From Pseudomonadota bacterium (GTDB lineage: Bacteria > Cyanobacteriota > Vampirovibrionia > LMEP-6097), in contig RFQS01000110.1 of assembly GCA_009924885.1 (NCBI GenBank), forward strand, positions 1 to 7,601: a stretch of 7,601 nt of DNA. Reading direction: 5' to 3'. Numbering within the stretch: position 1 is the first letter of the stretch; every line of letters starts with the position of its first letter. Below are positions 6,372 through 7,601 of the stretch, one piece after another. The position numbers and the translations under genes are program-made. A model generated the notes under the pieces. The model saw only the letters and a list, made by a program, of their open reading frames with translations, was not told the DNA's origin and did not search any database.

Positions 6372-6395
6372 TAAGCGGCAAAATAAGCGGCAAAA
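6372..6395 (+). repeat. Tandem duplication of a 12-bp unit upstream of fic
   Basis: TAAGCGGCAAAA is present twice in perfect tandem, followed by TAAAAAGG, which begins a third copy for three bases. The repeat lies 17 bp before the fic ATG in the gap divergent from cysE. It may be a replication-slippage product or a paired protein-binding site; the sequence does not say which. Confidence 0.75.
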
Positions 6396-6398
6396 TAA

Positions 6399-6404
6399 AA
6401 AGGA
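6399..6404 (+). promoter_or_regulatory. Shine-Dalgarno sequence of fic
   Basis: AAAGGA lies eight nt before the ATG at 6413, a standard arrangement. It decides the start and contrasts with the resident genes in this window, which lack such a site. Confidence 0.65.
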
Positions 6405-6754
6405 AACGGGGCATGATAGATAAACGGACAATTTACGCAATGGAGCCGATGCTACCTTCAAAATTAGATAAAGAACTTGAGGATTTGGCTTTTAAGCTTA
6501 TTTCGAGATCTAATATACTGACAAATCAATTGCATAAAATTACGCTAGAGACTATAGGAGACCTAGTAAGGTCTATGAATTGTTATTACAGTAATTTAAT
6601 AGAAGGTCATAATACTCACCCTGTTGATATAGAGAGGGCTTTAAATGGTGATTATTCCCAGAATATTGAAAAAAGAAATTTACAGTTAGAAGCCTTTGCT
6701 CATATAGAAGTGCAGCGCTTAATCGATAATAATTTTTTAGAAGATACTCATCTT

Positions 6755-6778
6755 GGCACTGTTGCCAAAGGTGCAAGT
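6755..6778 (+). repeat. 24-bp solo element end inserted in frame within fic
   Basis: The sequence begins GGCACTGTTGCCAAAGG and matches the first 24 bp of the element at 6935 with three mismatches. It encodes GTVAKGAS, where the later copy encodes GTVVKRAS. Removing eight codons brings the spacing between the L-I-D and I-H-R blocks closer to what I recall for intact Fic relatives. Both copies enter fic in the same codon phase, and 24 bp keeps the frame open. Confidence 0.65.
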
Positions 6779-6934
6779 ATTATATCTGCTGATTATCTAA
6801 GTCTTATCCACAGGCACTTCTATGAGCGATTGCCGAAAGAACTTCAGTGGGTAGAAGATCCTAAGACGAAGAAAAAGTTAAAAGTAAATCCAGGTAAATT
6901 TAGACAGCGAGATGTTCAGGTTGGTTCTCATGTT

Positions 6935-7055
6935 GGGACTGTTGTCAAACGTGCAAGTTCAAGGCTGAGGAGGACGAATGACCGCAGTGCACTAGGTGTG
7001 CATGAGGATCATGAGGACGACGAAAACGCAGAAATTGGAGTTTGGCAACAGTCCC
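6935..7055. mobile_element. 121-bp MITE-like element with 16-bp terminal inverted repeats
   Basis: The left end GGGACTGTTGTCAAAC (6935-6950) and the right end GTTTGGCAACAGTCCC (7040-7055) are inverted repeats with one mismatch in 16. Near the centre is a second inverted repeat, TGCAC-TAGGT-GTGCA (6987-7001), and CATGAGGA occurs twice in direct orientation just after it. The interior has no gene of its own and is visibly richer in G and C than the surrounding sequence. The ends resemble those of IS5- or IS6-type insertion sequences, whose tips often read G-G-x-x-C-T-G-T-T-G-C. I see no convincing target-site duplication, because the left flank is fic and the right flank is a transposase remnant. 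Confidence 0.75.
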
Positions 7056-7167
7056 ATGACTCAAAATCTACTAGTTTTAATAGTTTCCTATATGCATGAT
7101 CTTTTGGAACTAAATTCTCTAAAAGCTCCGAATGAAAATCTAATTGAAGAGACTCGTTGGTAAACAT
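7056..7167 (-). pseudogene. N-terminal fragment of a transposase (IS5/IS1182-like)
   Basis: Thirty-seven codons from an ATG read MFTNESLQLDFHSELL followed by ENLVPKDHAYRKLLKLVDFES. The pattern L-V-P-x-D-H-x-x-R-K-L followed by a V-D-F block is typical of the first residues of IS1182/IS5-type DDE transposases. AGGTGA stands five nt before the ATG as a ribosome binding site. The gene is cut at codon 38 by the 121-bp element, so no catalytic DDE domain remains. The family assignment rests on this short motif only. Confidence 0.6.
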
Positions 7168-7261
7168 ATCTTCACCTATTTTATCATCAAAACCTACTCC
7201 TGCAAAGACTCTTAATGCAAATGCCTATCGGTATTTACTCGTTAGGATTGGCAACAGTCCC
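7056..7261 (-). mobile_element. 5' remnant of an insertion sequence, bounded by an element end
   Basis: On the minus strand this begins with GGGACTGTTGCCAA (7261-7248), the same tip as the 121-bp element. It continues through an untranslated stretch with possible promoter hexamers TTGCAG and TAAAAT at 16-bp spacing, then the start of a transposase-like gene. It stops at the right tip of the 121-bp element. The rest of the insertion sequence is missing, presumably lost by recombination or deletion between like ends. Confidence 0.65.
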
Positions 7262-7294
7262 ATAAAGGCATTATTGATATTATTTTGATGTTTA

Positions 7295-7300
7295 TAATAT
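7295..7300 (+). promoter_or_regulatory. -10 hexamer of the rdgB-like gene, leaderless-type position
   Basis: TAATAT is followed by seven nt (AAAAACG) and the ATG at 7308. An overlapping TATAAT (7293-7298) would place the hexamer nine nt away. No Shine-Dalgarno sequence is present, the same pattern as at the other resident genes. Confidence 0.4.
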
Positions 7301-7307
7301 AAAAACG

Positions 7308-7465
7308 ATGCTTAAAACCAAAGAAATAATTATCTGCACTACTAATCAAGGCAAGGTAGCTGAATTTCAAGAAATTTTTGATAATTTAATGCAGGTTAAT
7401 GCTGATTTAGCTTTAGGTTTAAAAAAGCAGAATTTTAGTAGAGATAGTTTTAAAACCCTTGCACA
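7308..7465 (+). CDS. 5' part of an rdgB/HAM1-like nucleoside-triphosphate pyrophosphatase gene, broken
   Basis: The first 24 residues, MLKTKEIIICTTNQ followed by GKVAEFQEIF, carry the T-x-N-x-G-K-x-x-E-F motif that opens the RdgB/HAM1 family, which removes deaminated purine nucleotides such as dITP and XTP. Intact members are about 190-200 residues; this frame runs to a stop at 7535, giving 75 codons. Residues after about 25 do not show the expected family blocks (for example the E-x-G-x-T-F-x-E-N-A region). From about 7466 the DNA belongs to another reading frame with a different composition. I place the end of resident sequence near 7465 as an estimate. The gene is non-functional as it stands here, or the sequence is misjoined. 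Confidence 0.5.
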
Positions 7466-7467
7466 TA

Positions 7468-7601
7468 GAAAAAGCCGATGCCGTGCAAACAGGTATTCGT
7501 ATGGGAAAAATGCTCTTCGATCGGTCGCACCCTGACTACCACAAAATGACGGTGGTGAATACCGTGTTGGGGGATTATTTTGGAAGCCGATTGATGTCCA
7601 A
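7468..7601 (+). CDS. Internal fragment of an M16 family zinc-peptidase-like protein, open at the window edge
   Basis: A frame different from the rdgB-like one reads EKADAVQTGIRMG, then KMLFDRSHPDYHKMTVV, then NTVLGDYFGSRLMS, without interruption to the edge. AVQ-x-x-I-R-x-G, HPDY, and VLG-x-YF-x-SRLM are hallmarks of the second domain of M16 peptidases (pitrilysin/processing-peptidase family), here closest in feel to Bacteroidota proteins. No start codon or ribosome binding site fits, and the beginning of the gene is absent. GC is about 48% over 7477-7601 by my count, clearly above the DNA just upstream. It is a foreign segment joined to the rdgB-like gene by transfer or by an assembly or amplification chimera. 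Confidence 0.65.

Larger units (their letters stand above)
6413..7099 (+). pseudogene. fic: Truncated Fic family protein, N-terminal region only, ending in an inserted element
   Basis: Intact Fic proteins transfer AMP or another nucleotide group to target proteins. Here residues 1-174 resemble the N-terminal domain of a Fic family with YYSNLIEGHNTHP (58-70), LQLEAFAHIEVQ (90-101), LIHRHFYERLPKELQWVEDP (131-150) and PGKFRQRDVQVGSHV (160-174). The inhibitory motif S/T-x-x-x-E-G/N is present as S60-N-L-I-E64-G65, which places it in the class with the inhibitory helix in the same chain. From codon 175 the frame runs into a 121-bp mobile element and stops at 7099, so the catalytic HPFxDGNGR loop is absent and no AMP-transfer activity is expected. 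Residues 115-122 (GTVAKGAS) are also foreign, encoded by a 24-bp element end inserted in frame. The Shine-Dalgarno start suggests a different history from its neighbours. Confidence 0.85.

Noticed and set aside
6573..6776. Minus-strand open frame of 67 codons
   Set aside because: It is the complement of the Fic N-terminal domain and shows no independent coding signal.
1..7601. CRISPR array, tRNA, rRNA or riboswitch (for example a SAM riboswitch before metK)
   Set aside because: No spaced repeats, cloverleaf or conserved rRNA were seen. The metK upstream gap is only 17 nt, which leaves no room for a riboswitch.

Overview
The window is an AT-rich stretch of bacterial chromosome carrying nine apparently intact housekeeping-type genes. 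It is flanked on the right by a decayed, element-riddled segment and perhaps on the left by the tail of another gene. The lineage is uncertain. A flagellar rod gene, a monofunctional AroH-type chorismate mutase, an MTA phosphorylase and a MetK of 426 residues would fit a flagellated, low-GC uncultured lineage, possibly a non-photosynthetic relative of the Cyanobacteria (Melainabacteria or Margulisbacteria). That placement is an inference from gene content and overall protein feel, not from any phylogeny.

Layout. Bases 1-322 hold a short 3' coding fragment, two hairpin terminators and nothing else I can read. mtnP (minus) is divergent from a flgF-like gene (plus), with a 168-bp gap holding a perfect 16-bp palindrome. 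msrA (plus) overlaps the 3' end of a minus-strand run transcribed as unknown protein, then aroH, then CDP-alcohol phosphatidyltransferase. A cupin of the phosphomannose isomerase type II family and metK follow on the plus strand. metK overlaps the 3' end of cysE (minus) by 15 bp. A broken fic gene, insertion-element debris, the start of an rdgB-like gene and an abrupt switch to an M16-peptidase-like fragment fill 6413-7601.

How the genes work together. Four products touch sulfur amino acids: MetK makes S-adenosylmethionine, MtnP recycles the methylthioadenosine derived from it, MsrA repairs oxidised methionine, and CysE starts cysteine synthesis. AroH sits in phenylalanine/tyrosine synthesis. 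The CDP-alcohol phosphatidyltransferase makes phospholipid, and the cupin probably handles activated mannose or a related sugar. They do not form one operon.

Three things stand out. (1) Most resident genes lack a usable Shine-Dalgarno sequence and instead have a -10-like hexamer ending 6-7 nt before the start codon, the arrangement expected of leaderless mRNAs. The fic gene and the transposase remnant have ordinary Shine-Dalgarno sequences instead. (2) A family of sequences ending GGGACTGTTGCCAA occurs repeatedly. One 24-bp piece is spliced in frame into fic, a 121-bp mini-element truncates fic, and a third end bounds a transposase remnant. (3) The last ~135 bp changes composition and encodes a Bacteroidota-like M16 peptidase segment, so the right edge is either a horizontal junction or an assembly or amplification chimera.
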